DNA of 64,000 bases from Streptococcus timonensis (GCF_900095845.1 NZ_FMIX01000003.1:344001-408000), one strand, 5' to 3'; counted from the stretch's first letter, positions 7,885 to 16,866 are shown. Notes: generated by a model from the sequence alone, not told the origin. Made by a program: numbers and translations.

Positions 7885-8292
7885 TTATGAATTATCATTC
7901 TTTATCGAAAGTGTCTTAATAATCATTTTGTTATCCCAATTAGAAATATCAATATTCACAGTTTTATCCTGACAAACTGATTTTATTAATCTTAAAAGAT
8001 TTTTTTCATTTATTTCAGAAAGGAATTTATCATAACAGTTAATTACCTCCTCATTGTCAGAAAAAATAATTGGTATTTTACCAAGGCACTTATTTAATTC
8101 ATTTGCATCACCAGAATAGTCGGCTTGCAACATAAATCTATTAGCAAAGAGTTCTATCACAAAATCTCTTTTCATTATTTTTACTAAAGTTTTTCTTTGA
8201 TAGTATTCTGATATAAACACTCCGATAATCCCTGACGTAATTATAGAAGTGATGACAGTATTAATAAAATCCGTATTAACAATAATATCCAT
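7885..8292 (-). CDS. Hypothetical membrane-anchored protein, second gene of a two-gene module
   Basis: 135 aa from the ATG preceded by GAAAGGGGTTTGAAA; an upstream in-frame ATG would include that ribosome-binding site. The N-terminal third has one hydrophobic segment (TVITSIITSGIIGVFISEYY), followed by a soluble helical domain with an ALN-like IPIIFSDNEEVINCY stretch. The layout resembles short DUF6680-type proteins, but this is only a resemblance. It lies 44 bp after the HEPN-like gene on the same strand, so the two are probably co-transcribed and may act together. Confidence 0.55.
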   Translation of the reverse strand: MDIIVNTDFINTVITSIITSGIIGVFISEYYQRKTLVKIMKRDFVIELFANRFMLQADYSGDANELNKCLGKIPIIFSDNEEVINCYDKFLSEINEKNLLRLIKSVCQDKTVNIDISNWDNKMIIKTLSIKNDNS

Positions 8293-8336
8293 TTTCAAAC
8301 CCCTTTCTTTATTTAACAAATAGCGTTAATTCACTG

Positions 8337-9374
8337 TTATTTTAACAAATCGCCCTGAAAAAACTCAAAGTTGCTTAGAATACACAAAAGCACATTAAAT
8401 AACTTTAAAAAATCTTTTTCAAAGAGTGGATGTTCCCACCGCCCATGACTAATCATATTTCTATTAGGTTCTTCTAGTGTAAAGTTGTCAGTATCATCAA
8501 AAAATCTGAATAACCAATGAAATAGACTGATATCAGAAAACGTTTTATTAACAATTTGACTATTTAATAAGTCGACAGATCTGTATCCCACAGGTATTCT
8601 TTTTTTATTTGAAAATTGTTCTGAAAATCTGTTTAATGCTCCGTCAATTGCTATCGTAGCAAGCGTATAAGCAGCGTAATAATTTTGGCTTCTATAACTT
8701 TCAATCATAGAATCTATCAAATGTTCTGAGTAATACGTTGAGTCTTTTAACTCTTGTATAAGTTCCTTATCTTCAAGATCTTCTTTTAATAGAGTTTGCC
8801 ACTCTTTTATCAATTCTTCAAAATCTATAGTGCAGATTGTTCGATAGTCATCACTATAGCTATGGTAGATTACCCAACCTTCTTCAGCAAGTTTTTCAAT
8901 ATTTAAAGTGATTGCTTCTGCTTCTGTTTCAGAATAAGGTTCATGGTATTCCTTTAAAAATTCTTTTAAACTTTCAGTAAAATTCAAAGTGGATTTAACA
9001 AAAATATTGTGAATAGGTTCAAGTATCCGTCCAATATTATCTATTTGAGTTTTTAAAAGAATTGAACTAACTGCTGCTTCTGTATCAGATAGAATTTTAA
9101 GATATGCTTGGTTATTTAAAATAGACGTGGCTGAGTTTATTTCTGTTAGAAACGGTTTAGTGGTTTCAGCTATTTGCTTAGAAAAATTAAAACTTGATAA
9201 CGCAGCTTCAGCAGCTTTATTTGCTTGTAGCATACTATTTTGAACCTCAATCAACCTTGAATGATTAAGTGTCTCATGAAAAACTCTAAGGGCTTCTGTA
9301 AGCTTTTTGTTTTGAACTGGGACTTTATCAATTGTCAATTTGTTTTTTTGAACTTCGCTATGATTGTTTTCCAT
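8337..9374 (-). CDS. HEPN-like domain protein, first gene of a two-gene module
   Basis: 345 aa with no signal peptide. The N-terminal half is helical and probably coiled-coil (many Ala, Leu, Glu). The C-terminal ~130 residues form a helical bundle with YYAAYTLATIAIDGALN and NRNMISHG: Arg305, Asn306 and His310 form an RNxxxH motif like that of HEPN ribonucleases. HEPN proteins often cleave RNA in abortive-infection or toxin systems. The preceding FHWLFRFFDD and following KLFNVLLCILSNF fit flanking helices. The gene carries its own repeat-rich upstream region (9472-9610). The ribosome-binding site is weak (GAAAG about 14 nt away). Nuclease activity is inferred only. Confidence 0.55.
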   Translation of the reverse strand: MENNHSEVQKNKLTIDKVPVQNKKLTEALRVFHETLNHSRLIEVQNSMLQANKAAEAALSSFNFSKQIAETTKPFLTEINSATSILNNQAYLKILSDTEAAVSSILLKTQIDNIGRILEPIHNIFVKSTLNFTESLKEFLKEYHEPYSETEAEAITLNIEKLAEEGWVIYHSYSDDYRTICTIDFEELIKEWQTLLKEDLEDKELIQELKDSTYYSEHLIDSMIESYRSQNYYAAYTLATIAIDGALNRFSEQFSNKKRIPVGYRSVDLLNSQIVNKTFSDISLFHWLFRFFDDTDNFTLEEPNRNMISHGRWEHPLFEKDFLKLFNVLLCILSNFEFFQGDLLK

Positions 9375-9471
9375 AGGGCTATTTCTTTCTATATGTCATG
9401 TTTTAATTATACCACTAAGTATTCAACATTCACGAGTTTTGTAATGGTTAGAAAAGAAATATTTTCATTAA

Positions 9472-9610
9472 AAAAAATGTACAATTGAAAGTATTAATAC
9501 TTTTTACCAAAATGTACTTTATAAATGATACTTATTGAACGCTTCTAAATCAAAAAATGTACTTTATCTTGCCTTAAAATAAAGTACATTTCGATTATAA
9601 AGTACAATTT
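9472..9610. repeat. Cluster of AATGTACTTTAT repeats, direct and inverted
   Basis: AAAATGTACTTTAT occurs at 9509-9522 and 9554-9567. The inverse ATAAAGTACATTT is at 9579-9591, and ATAAAGTACA at 9597-9606. A shorter AAATGTAC lies near 9475. Copies 2 and 3 form a perfect 13-bp palindrome with an 11-nt spacer, nested inside copies 1 and 4. It lies 100-240 bp upstream of the HEPN-like gene. It may be an operator array or a structured element. Confidence 0.6.
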
Positions 9611-9761
9611 TTAGAGAGTGTATATTACGCCTTAAACTTAGTCGTATCAAGGGTTTATCCACTGTCTCGGGAAAAGTACAAAAATTTCCAGTTTTATTTA
9701 AGATTTTTAAAAATAGAGATATCGATTTTCTTTATCCTATTAATTGTATAATAATTAATAG

Positions 9762-9902
9762 ATCGAGATATGTGATGAGGTAGAATTTTGGTCAGAAATA
9801 AAAACAATCGAAACAATAGGAATTTCTTATCTTGCTACATTCCTAAATAAAAATAATCGTCTTCAAATCTACCTTGATCAAAATAATAAAACTCCATTTT
9901 GA
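9762..9902 (+). other. Short open frame without start, possible gene remnant
   Basis: Forty-six codons (EFWSEIKTIETIGISYLATF… ending NNKTPF) have protein-like composition but no start codon or ribosome-binding site. The remaining 9611-10023 stretch is AT-rich with no other gene signal seen. Possibly the decayed end of an accessory gene. Confidence 0.2.
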
Positions 9903-10023
9903 TATAAAACGACTTTCAAAAATTCAAGACTTAAAATCGATATAATAAATACAAAAATTATGACGTAGGTATTTTTGTAAGAAATTATTAGTTTTATGTA
10001 AGGTTAATTCTTGCTTATTTTCC

Positions 10024-10920
10024 TTAGTAACTATATTTTTTGTTATATGGCAAGGAGTCATTTATTATTTCATCGATAAATTTATAGTAGTAGGTTATTG
10101 TTATATCTTTGTCGTTCCAAAATTTATCATAGTTATTTTTATTATAATATACTGCATAATCTTCTGAGTTGTCATACTTGTCAAAGTATTTCTTTGAATC
10201 TACCAATTTTGTACCAGACTTACCAACACTATAGTCTGTCGCATATACTTGAATCTTATTATAATCTCTGTTAAACGAATTAGTATTTTCATCAAAAATT
10301 GTAAAAATGACAATATTCATCTTGTCAAAGGCTGTATTATAATCCTTAGCATAGTCACTTAAATTCTTATCATGTATTCTGGATATAATATCCGTTCCTA
10401 AGTTTGGTCCAAATTCAGCGTAATTATTATTAACGAAATAGTTACTAAAGGGATTACTCTCTTTATCCATCGTAATATTACCAATTTTTCCTCTTGATTT
10501 CCCAGTTAGCTGAAATCTCATATCTAGACCCTCCATAGGGATATACTTACTATCACTAGAAAGATAATCATCAAAACGATCCCAATTCGAATCATCAGAC
10601 AAAACCATGTAAGATCGTATATACACGGTAGTATTTTTCATATCAGCGTCACTGTAGTTATAGATTGAAAATATATCGTCGTTTTTGGACCAACCTACAG
10701 GGTTATTTAACACAAAAGAATATTTCGGTTTATTTGTAAAATGCTTATAAGTAGGTATTATTACCGTTGTTAAAATAGAAAGCACAGATGTAATTATTAA
10801 CAAAATTCTTTCAAATAATTTAAAACTAACATCATCAACTAATGTTAATTTATGTTTCCGTGGTGATTTCTTAGCATTTCTCATATTAGAATACTGAAAT
10901 GGGCTCTTAGTCTGTTTCAT
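10024..10920 (-). CDS. Hypothetical membrane protein with large outer domain
   Basis: 298 aa, unrecognised. A basic cytoplasmic N terminus (about 38 residues, KKSPRKHK) is followed by one membrane segment (about 40-58, LLIITSVLSILTTVII), then ~240 residues rich in Asn, Asp, Tyr and Lys. The outer domain contains an NPVGWSKNDDIFSIYNYSD stretch and ends with many tyrosines (ITYYYKF…YNKKYSY). A CGGAG ribosome-binding site lies upstream of the ATG. Base composition is very AT-rich, like the rest of this accessory region. It stands alone with no operon partner. Function unknown. Confidence 0.6.
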   Translation of the reverse strand: MKQTKSPFQYSNMRNAKKSPRKHKLTLVDDVSFKLFERILLIITSVLSILTTVIIPTYKHFTNKPKYSFVLNNPVGWSKNDDIFSIYNYSDADMKNTTVYIRSYMVLSDDSNWDRFDDYLSSDSKYIPMEGLDMRFQLTGKSRGKIGNITMDKESNPFSNYFVNNNYAEFGPNLGTDIISRIHDKNLSDYAKDYNTAFDKMNIVIFTIFDENTNSFNRDYNKIQVYATDYSVGKSGTKLVDSKKYFDKYDNSEDYAVYYNKNNYDKFWNDKDITITYYYKFIDEIINDSLPYNKKYSY

Positions 10921-11262
10921 ATTAGAATTCTCCGAGGATTTTTAGAATGAAGTAAAAAAATTTATTTCTTTTTGCTAAATTGTATAATTTAGATTAACTA
11001 TTTGCAAGTAATACAATCCATTTAACTAAGAAGATAACTATATTTATGTCTTAATTTTAACCTCTACCTTTTTTCGCAGACAGTTATAAAGTCTATCAGA
11101 ATAAGCTTTGTAAGAGGATAAGTTAATTTTTACAGAACTAAACTATTCCCCCATTTAAAAATATTGATTCATATTTTATGAAATAAATCAGTAGATATCG
11201 TTCCGAAAATTCTTGATATTACGCTGTTTTTAATTCAACTGAAATCCATACTTTCCAAACCA
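10921..11262. other. AT-rich spacer without genes
   Basis: No open frame of note, RNA gene or clear terminator is seen. It separates the orphan membrane protein from the first rpsI-derived repeat. Confidence 0.5.
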
Positions 11263-11557
11263 GGTCTTAAGAAAGCTCGTAAAGCTAGCCAGTTCTCTAA
11301 ACGTTAATTCGTTGCTGGACAGCAGAATACAAACGAAAACACTTTGTATATTGCAAGGTGTTTTTTTCTATGAGAACTGGCGGTGCGCAATTAGGATAGC
11401 TCTAGCGACTTTAGTCGCATAGAGATATGTTATGCACAGTTGCCCCAAGAAAACAAGTGAAGCGATGTTTGATTGGATGGCAACCACTGCACTCAAAACG
11501 TTCTTCGAAAGAATTACAATATTTACAAAGAGCACCTTTCGGGGTGTTCTTTTTTTA
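11263..11557 (+). repeat. rpsI 3'-end direct repeat, copy A
   Basis: The repeat starts with codons for GLKKARKASQFSKR plus stop (11263-11307), the C terminus of ribosomal protein S9. A terminator follows (AAAACACTT…AAGGTGTTTTTTT, 11337-11367), then a ~160-nt segment with a strong stem (CTCTAGCGACT / AGTCGC.TAGAG, 11400-11424) and a second terminator (AGCACC…GGGTGTTCTTTTTT, to about 11556). Copy B at 15069 is nearly the same. The rpsI 3' end is a known insertion site for streptococcal islands, so this looks like an island attachment junction. Confidence 0.75.
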
Positions 11558-11670
11558 TTGACACCTTGTGGATTTATAATTAGGAATTTGGTTGAAGGGT
11601 ATCGGGTAAATGAAAAATTCGGCGATCATATCCTATTTCTTCGTACTTTAGCCTAATACCTATAATGTAA

Positions 11671-11708
11671 AAAACTCTAGCTATCAGGTAGTTGATAGTT
11701 AGAGTTTT
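11671..11708. terminator. Terminator downstream of mleR
   Basis: Long inverted repeat AAAACTCTAGCTATCA / TGATAGTTAGAGTTTT (16 bp with one mismatch) between A- and T-runs, ending two bases before the mleR stop codon. Confidence 0.8.
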
Positions 11709-11710
11709 TT

Positions 11711-12418
11711 CTATTCATATGATTTAATGAGATTAAATAAGGCTTCTACTTCTGATGAAAGTGTAGTTGATTTGAGATAAGTGTAATAAACTGTAAATGT
11801 TATCTGGTCCTCCGGTATTAGAGGGATTTTTATTAAATCATCATCTTCATCAGAAAGTGCGATATCAGCCAGTAAACTAAGGCCAATCCCTTTCTTTAAA
11901 AGTTCTTTAATGATGACAATGTCGTCACTCTTAAAGAATATTTCTGCCTTGTTTTGATACTTTTGATTAAGTAGTTCAAAAGCTTTCAGGTGAACAAAGT
12001 GTTCGTCTAAAAGTATAAAGGATTGATTTACTAAATCTTCAAAAGTGAGGGAAGGAGCAGTAGCAAGAGGATGGTTCTTAGATAAAACGACATACAGTTC
12101 TTTATGAAAGAGTTCATGTGTCTTTATTGAAGGATGATTGAGTGGTTCAATCAAGCCGAGTAGGCTTGCATCGAGGTCTCCTTTGAGGAGAAGATTTAAT
12201 AACTCTACGGAGCCACCGCGGATAGGGCGTACCTTTTTTAAAAAATCGAATTTATCTTTTTCGTTTAAGGCAGCAAAGAGATACTGAATGATAATAGGAG
12301 GGAATCCTACAGTAGAGTATTGTGCCAAGGAACGATTAATTTCTTTGCGAGTAGAAATAACCTCATGTTCAAACGATTGAAGAACAAGCGGCGCAAACTT
12401 ATGCGCAAATGCAAACAA
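11711..12418 (-). pseudogene. mleR: Truncated LysR-type malolactic regulator (MleR), no DNA-binding domain
   Basis: Only the effector-binding part of a LysR regulator is left: GFPPIIIQYLF, GGSVELLNLLLKGDLDASLLGLIEPL and KELYVVLSKNHPLA match this domain, and its position opposite mleS identifies MleR, which responds to malate. The normal N-terminal ~90 residues with the winged helix-turn-helix are missing. The first ~19 residues of the open frame ([14 protein letters not shown]…) are merely the antisense of mleS; true homology starts near 12360. No ribosome-binding site precedes the ATG. It cannot bind DNA as a normal LysR protein. Confidence 0.8.
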
Positions 12419-13887
12419 AAGCCAATGATTTGGAAAAGCGTCTTTTCCTAATGGAAATTTTTAATACCAACCGGACTCTTTTCTATTACCTCTTTTCTCA
12501 ACATTTGGAGGAATTTAATCCAATTGTATACGATCCAACCATTGCAGATACCATTGAAGGCTATAGTGACCTCTTTGTAGATCCCCAATATGCGGGATAT
12601 CTTGACATCAATCATCCTGAAAATATTGAAGCCACTTTGAAAAATGCTGCTGGGGATCGCGAGATTCGTCTCATTGTTGTAACAGATGCAGAAGGAATCC
12701 TTGGAATCGGTGACTGGGGAACAAATGGTGTCGATATTTCTGTCGGGAAATTGATGGTCTATACAGGTGCTGCTGGAATCGATCCTTCTATGGTCCTTCC
12801 TTTAGTTATTGATGCAGGGACTAACCGTGAAGAACTTCGTAACAATCCTAATTATTTAGGGAATCGTCACGAACGGGTTCGCGGAGATCGTTACTACGAC
12901 TTCATTGACCAATTTGTTCAAACAGCAGAACGTCTCTTTCCTAAGCTCTACCTTCACTGGGAAGACTTCGGCCGCTTGAATGCTGCCAATATTCTTGAAA
13001 AATACCGGAAACAAATTCCAACTTTTAATGATGATATTCAAGGTACAGGAATCGTTACCTTAGGTGGTATCTTTGGTTCGTTGGATATTAGTGGTGAAAA
13101 ATTAACAGATCAAGTTTATCTCTGCTATGGTGGTGGGACTGCGGGTGCAGGAATTGCCTCTCGTGTTCTTCGTGAAATGGTGAGTGAAGGTCTTTCTGAA
13201 GAAGAAGCCTATAAACGTTTCTTTATGGTTGATAAACAAGGTCTTCTCTTTGATGACATGGATGACCTAACTCCTGAACAAAAACCGTTTGCTAAGAAAC
13301 GTACTGACTTTAGTAACGCAGACAAGTTGACTGACCTGCTTGAAGTAGTGAAGACTGTGAAGCCAACTATTCTTGTAGGAACTTCGACTCAACCTAATAC
13401 CTTCACTAAAGAAATAGTAGAAGCTATGTGTGAAAATACAGAACGTCCGATGATCTTCCCTTTGTCAAATCCAACCAAACTAGCAGAAGCTAGTGCCAAA
13501 GATTTGATTGAATGGTCAGATGGCAAAGCTTTTGTCGCAACAGGAATTCCTGCTGATACAGTTTCTTATAAAGGTGTCGACTATGTGATTGGTCAAGCCA
13601 ATAATGCCTTGATTTACCCAGGTCTTGGTCTAGGTATGCTGGCTTCTGAATCAAGTCTTTTGACTGATGAAATGATTGGAGCAGCGGCTCATTCATTGAG
13701 TGGTATTGTCAATCCAGGCCAACCAGGAGCTCCTGTCTTGCCACCATTCAAGTATGTAGCAGATGTTTCTATTAAAGTAGCAGAAGCAGTCGCTAAAAAA
13801 GCACAAGAGCAAGGTCTTGCGCGTGCTAAGGAAACAGATATGGCCAAAGCAGTTCGTGATTTGAAGTGGTATCCAGAGTATAAATAA
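12361..13887 (+). pseudogene. mleS: Malolactic enzyme gene lacking its 5' end
   Basis: The enzyme converts L-malate to L-lactate and CO2 using NAD+ and Mn2+. The frame reads [16 protein letters not shown] from 12361, matching the MleS N-terminal region (…PYVQTIEEQ…), but a TAA sits at 12358-12360 and the first ~40 codons are gone. The first ATG is 12409, without a ribosome-binding site. The rest is intact: [13 protein letters not shown], the NAD-binding [25 protein letters not shown] and [17 protein letters not shown]. Family length is ~540 aa; 492 would remain from Met12409. The divergent promoter shared with mleR has been deleted, so expression is doubtful unless read through from outside. 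Confidence 0.8.
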
Positions 13888-13964
13888 TTCATTGCTGCTG
13901 TCTATCCTTCACTAGCGACAGATTTGTATGGGCTGTGGACTTAAGTAATTTAGAAAGGATACCT

Positions 13965-14912
13965 ATGTCACTCTTTTTAACCTCGATTACGAGTATCATT
14001 CCGATTATCACTATCATTGTTTTGGGGTATATTCTTCAGGTGAAGGGATGGTTTGGAGATGCCTTTGGACCTAACCTATCTCGTTTAATCATGAATGTAG
14101 CCTTGCCAGCGTCAATCTTTGTGTCGGTAATGAAATACCTAACACTAGATAAACTAATCAGTCTTTCTGGAGGTCTCCTTTATACATTTGTGGCCTTTAT
14201 CTTGGGCTATATCGTAGCTTATATTGCAGTTATGATTTTCAAGGTTCGTCCAGGACGACGAGGCACCATGATTAATACCTTTGTGAATGCTAATACTATT
14301 TTTATTGGTTTACCTTTAAACGTTGCTCTTTTTGGGGATCAGGCTCTTCCTTATTTCTTAATTTACTATATTACCAACACGATTTCCACCTGGACATTGG
14401 GCGTGTATTTGATGACGAGTGACAGTAAATCGGGTCAAAGCAAGAAGACAAGTAAATTTGATTGGAAGAAATTGCTACCAGCTCCGCTTGTAGGTTTTCT
14501 TGTGGCTCTACTATGTTTGATTCTTCGAATCTCTATTCCAGATTTTGCAACGAATACCTTGACTTATGTTGGAAATATCGTCACACCCCTATCTCTGATT
14601 TATATTGGTATCGTTCTTGCAAAGGCAGGCTTGAATACTATTACTTTTGATAAAGATACAATTGTTACTTTAGTTGGACGCTTTATCCTAGCTCCTCTGA
14701 TTATGCTTCTTGTATTGAAGTTCTTTGCACCAAATATGGCGACAGTAGAATTTAAGACCTTTATGATTCAGTCCGCTACACCAGCTTTAGCTGTTCTTCC
14801 GATCCTTGCTAATCAGGGAAAAGGAGATGTGGAATTCTCTACGAATGTGGTGACTTTAAGTACGGTTCTATTTATCGTTGTTATTCCAATATTACAAACT
14901 TTGTTAGGATAA
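13965..14912 (+). CDS. mleP: Malate permease, auxin efflux carrier (AEC) family
   Basis: Takes up malate for malolactic fermentation. 315 aa with about ten hydrophobic segments in two halves, as in AEC/MleP transporters; LSRLIMNVALPASIFVSV is the usual helix-breaking motif of the first half, and PLIMLLVLKFFAP…QSATPALAVLPILANQ that of the second. The start is the ATG at 13965, since AGAAAGG lies 7 bp upstream; a GTG ten codons earlier lies before that site. It follows mleS by 77 bp, so it was probably transcribed with mleS. The protein itself looks complete although mleS and mleR are damaged. Confidence 0.82.
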   Translation: MSLFLTSITSIIPIITIIVLGYILQVKGWFGDAFGPNLSRLIMNVALPASIFVSVMKYLTLDKLISLSGGLLYTFVAFILGYIVAYIAVMIFKVRPGRRGTMINTFVNANTIFIGLPLNVALFGDQALPYFLIYYITNTISTWTLGVYLMTSDSKSGQSKKTSKFDWKKLLPAPLVGFLVALLCLILRISIPDFATNTLTYVGNIVTPLSLIYIGIVLAKAGLNTITFDKDTIVTLVGRFILAPLIMLLVLKFFAPNMATVEFKTFMIQSATPALAVLPILANQGKGDVEFSTNVVTLSTVLFIVVIPILQTLLG

Positions 14913-15068
14913 GAAGGAAGAGGATAGGATTGAAGGTTTTGCGTTAAGAAATTTCCCTATTTTAGATACATCTATTCCTATTTCTTGAAATCAAAATCGG
15001 CAGAAACTCTTCGGATGTTTCCTATCAAGCGCTTTTGAGCTGTCCTAAAAGCCAGACTTTTCAAACTA

Positions 15069-15362
15069 GGATTGAAAAAAGCTCGTAAAGCTAGCCAGTT
15101 CTCTAAACGTTAATTCGTTGCTGGGCAGCAGAATACAAACGAAAACACTTTGCATCTTGCAAGGTGTTTTTTTCTATGAGAACTGGCGGTGCGCAATTAG
15201 GATAGCTCTAGCGACTTTAGTCGCTTAGAGATATGCTATGCACAGTTGCCCCAAGAAAATAAGCGAAGCGATGTTTGATTGGATGGCAGCCACTGCACTC
15301 AAAACGTTCTTCGAAAGAACTACAATACTTACAAAGAACACCTTTCGGGGTGTTCTTTTTTA
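15069..15362 (+). repeat. rpsI 3'-end direct repeat, copy B
   Basis: Same layout as copy A: codons for GLKKARKASQFSKR plus stop (15069-15113), two terminators (about 15142-15173 and 15333-15361) and the stem CTCTAGCGACT…AGTCGCTTAGAG between them. By eye about 15 bases differ from copy A; four are silent changes in the first codons, and several others lie in loops or bulges. Similarity fades quickly to the left of the S9 codons. The 14913-15068 spacer before it holds nothing recognisable. The two copies enclose the malolactic genes. Confidence 0.75.
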
Positions 15363-15482
15363 ATCCTCAATAAGAGAGTTCACCCCCAAAATTCTCACCA
15401 CTAGTCATTGTCTTATATAATTTGTTCTTAGTATCAGTTTAGTATGATATAATTAAATACGAATAATATAAAGGAGTTATAA

Positions 15483-16055
15483 ATGAAAATAGGAAAAGGC
15501 ATCAATTGGGTTTTGATTCTGTTAAGTTGCTTAATTGCTATAGTACTGATAAGTTTTATGTTCTTCTTTAATCATAAGAAGCAAGATGTAGAAGCAGTAA
15601 ATGCTACAACAGAACAGGTTTCTACTACTAGTACGACAGCGACTAGTACAACAACCACTAGTTCAACGACTACTCAAGATAGTGTTACGACTACGGAGGA
15701 AAAACCTTCGACACAAGAAGAGCAAACGAATGCTGAATCACAAAAAATAGATGAGCAAGCTATTCTCAATGGAGATTTCTCTACTCTAGTTGGAACTTGG
15801 AGAAATGGACTTGGGAAAGAGTTTACATTCGATAAAAATGGGCTAGTAGACAGTGGAAATATTGAAAAAGTGAGTATAGGTAACAATGGAAGTATTAATT
15901 TCAGTATTAGAGCTGGTTTCTCAGGGTATGGAATGAGTATTTATCCTGCTGGAACTACTATTACTTGGGTAGATTCTGACTTAAGTAAAAACAGGCTTAT
16001 TGCTGGTCAAGCTGCTCCAACTAGCTCAGAACAAGTTTTTTATAAAGTAGACTAA
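15483..16055 (+). CDS. Membrane-anchored protein with Thr-rich linker and DUF6287 domain
   Basis: 190 aa. One N-terminal membrane segment (about 9-29, WVLILLSCLIAIVLISFMFFF) leads to a Ser/Thr-rich linker (about 41-80, TTSTTATSTTTTSSTTT) that spans the wall or is glycosylated. The C-terminal ~85 residues (ILNGDFSTLVGTWRNGLGKEFTFDKNG…) match streptococcal DUF6287 domains. The ATG follows AAAGGAG at 9 bp. It is monocistronic with its own terminator and is the first gene right of the rpsI repeats, so probably resident DNA. The role is unknown. Confidence 0.75.
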   Translation: MKIGKGINWVLILLSCLIAIVLISFMFFFNHKKQDVEAVNATTEQVSTTSTTATSTTTTSSTTTQDSVTTTEEKPSTQEEQTNAESQKIDEQAILNGDFSTLVGTWRNGLGKEFTFDKNGLVDSGNIEKVSIGNNGSINFSIRAGFSGYGMSIYPAGTTITWVDSDLSKNRLIAGQAAPTSSEQVFYKVD

Positions 16056-16061
16056 ATAATC

Positions 16062-16095
16062 AACCATCTCATCAAAATTTGAGATGGTTTTCTTC
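16062..16095 (+). terminator. Terminator of the DUF6287 gene
   Basis: Hairpin AACCATCTC / GAGATGGTT followed by TTTCTTC, directly after the stop codon. Confidence 0.8.
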
Positions 16096-16353
16096 TTTAT
16101 TTGTGAGTTGTGATCATTTTATGAAGGTTAATCAAGTATGCTTCAAAAATAGCTTTCATAGGCGTTCCAGCCTGTTTAGCAAGATGTTGGAATTTATGAG
16201 GACCTTGACGGGTATTATTTTTCTTCATAGTATGTTGTGTTATAATGTAGATACGATATGAATAAATTAAGATATCTCTGTAAATTCTGTAAATATAACT
16301 TTGTGTGAACATGAGTACATTTGAATTTATAGAATGATAGGAGGTGGTTTACA

Positions 16354-16866
16354 ATGATAAGTTTAGAGCTGATGTCTGAAGAAAATAGCATAGATGTTTA
16401 TTCTTTTGAAAAAGAAAATCGGGAGTATTTTGAGCGGAATTTACCTCCTAGACCAGCTACCTATTTTGATTCAGAAGGTTTTAAAGAAATTACAAGGGAA
16501 TTGTTAAGGGAACAAGAGAATCATGATGTCTACACGCATCTTATTAGAGATGCACAAGGTACTATGGTCGGAAGAATCAATTTAAGTGTCTTAGAGGATG
16601 ATCGAAAAACAGCAGAACTTGGATATAGGATCGGAGAAAATGTTACTAATTTAGGTTATGCAAGTGAAGCGGTTAAACTCGTTTTAGAAAAGGCCTTTAC
16701 TACTTATGGTTTACATAAGATTATCGCAGGGACGGCAACGGACAATCTGATCTCTCAGAGAGTGCTTTTAAAAAATGGTTTCACCTTTAGTAGAATCATA
16801 GAGAATGACTTTCAAATGCATAACGAGTGGATTCATACGGCAGTATTTGAGATAAGGAATCTATAG
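16354..16866 (+). CDS. GNAT-family N-acetyltransferase (RimJ-like)
   Basis: 170 aa. It transfers an acetyl group from acetyl-CoA to an amine, perhaps a protein N terminus or small molecule. The fold is readable: MVGRINLSVLEDDRKTAELGYRI (beta4 strand region), the acetyl-CoA motif region NLGYASEAVKLVLEKAF, then KIIAGTATDNLISQRVLLKNGF, the usual N..S…L.K.GF signature of RimJ/RimL types. GATAGGAGGTGG sits before the ATG. Upstream, 16096-16353 shows no supported gene; TTATAAT near 16240 could be a promoter element. The substrate is unknown. Confidence 0.85.
   Translation: MISLELMSEENSIDVYSFEKENREYFERNLPPRPATYFDSEGFKEITRELLREQENHDVYTHLIRDAQGTMVGRINLSVLEDDRKTAELGYRIGENVTNLGYASEAVKLVLEKAFTTYGLHKIIAGTATDNLISQRVLLKNGFTFSRIIENDFQMHNEWIHTAVFEIRNL

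Noticed and set aside
11432..11656. 74-codon open frame inside repeat copy A
   Set aside because: It starts within the repeated non-coding segment, crosses a strong terminator and is not kept in copy B.
16097..16312. Minus-strand frame of 71 codons after the DUF6287 gene
   Set aside because: No ribosome-binding site, odd Tyr/Ile-rich start. The last 43 codons look slightly protein-like, but this is not enough to call a gene.
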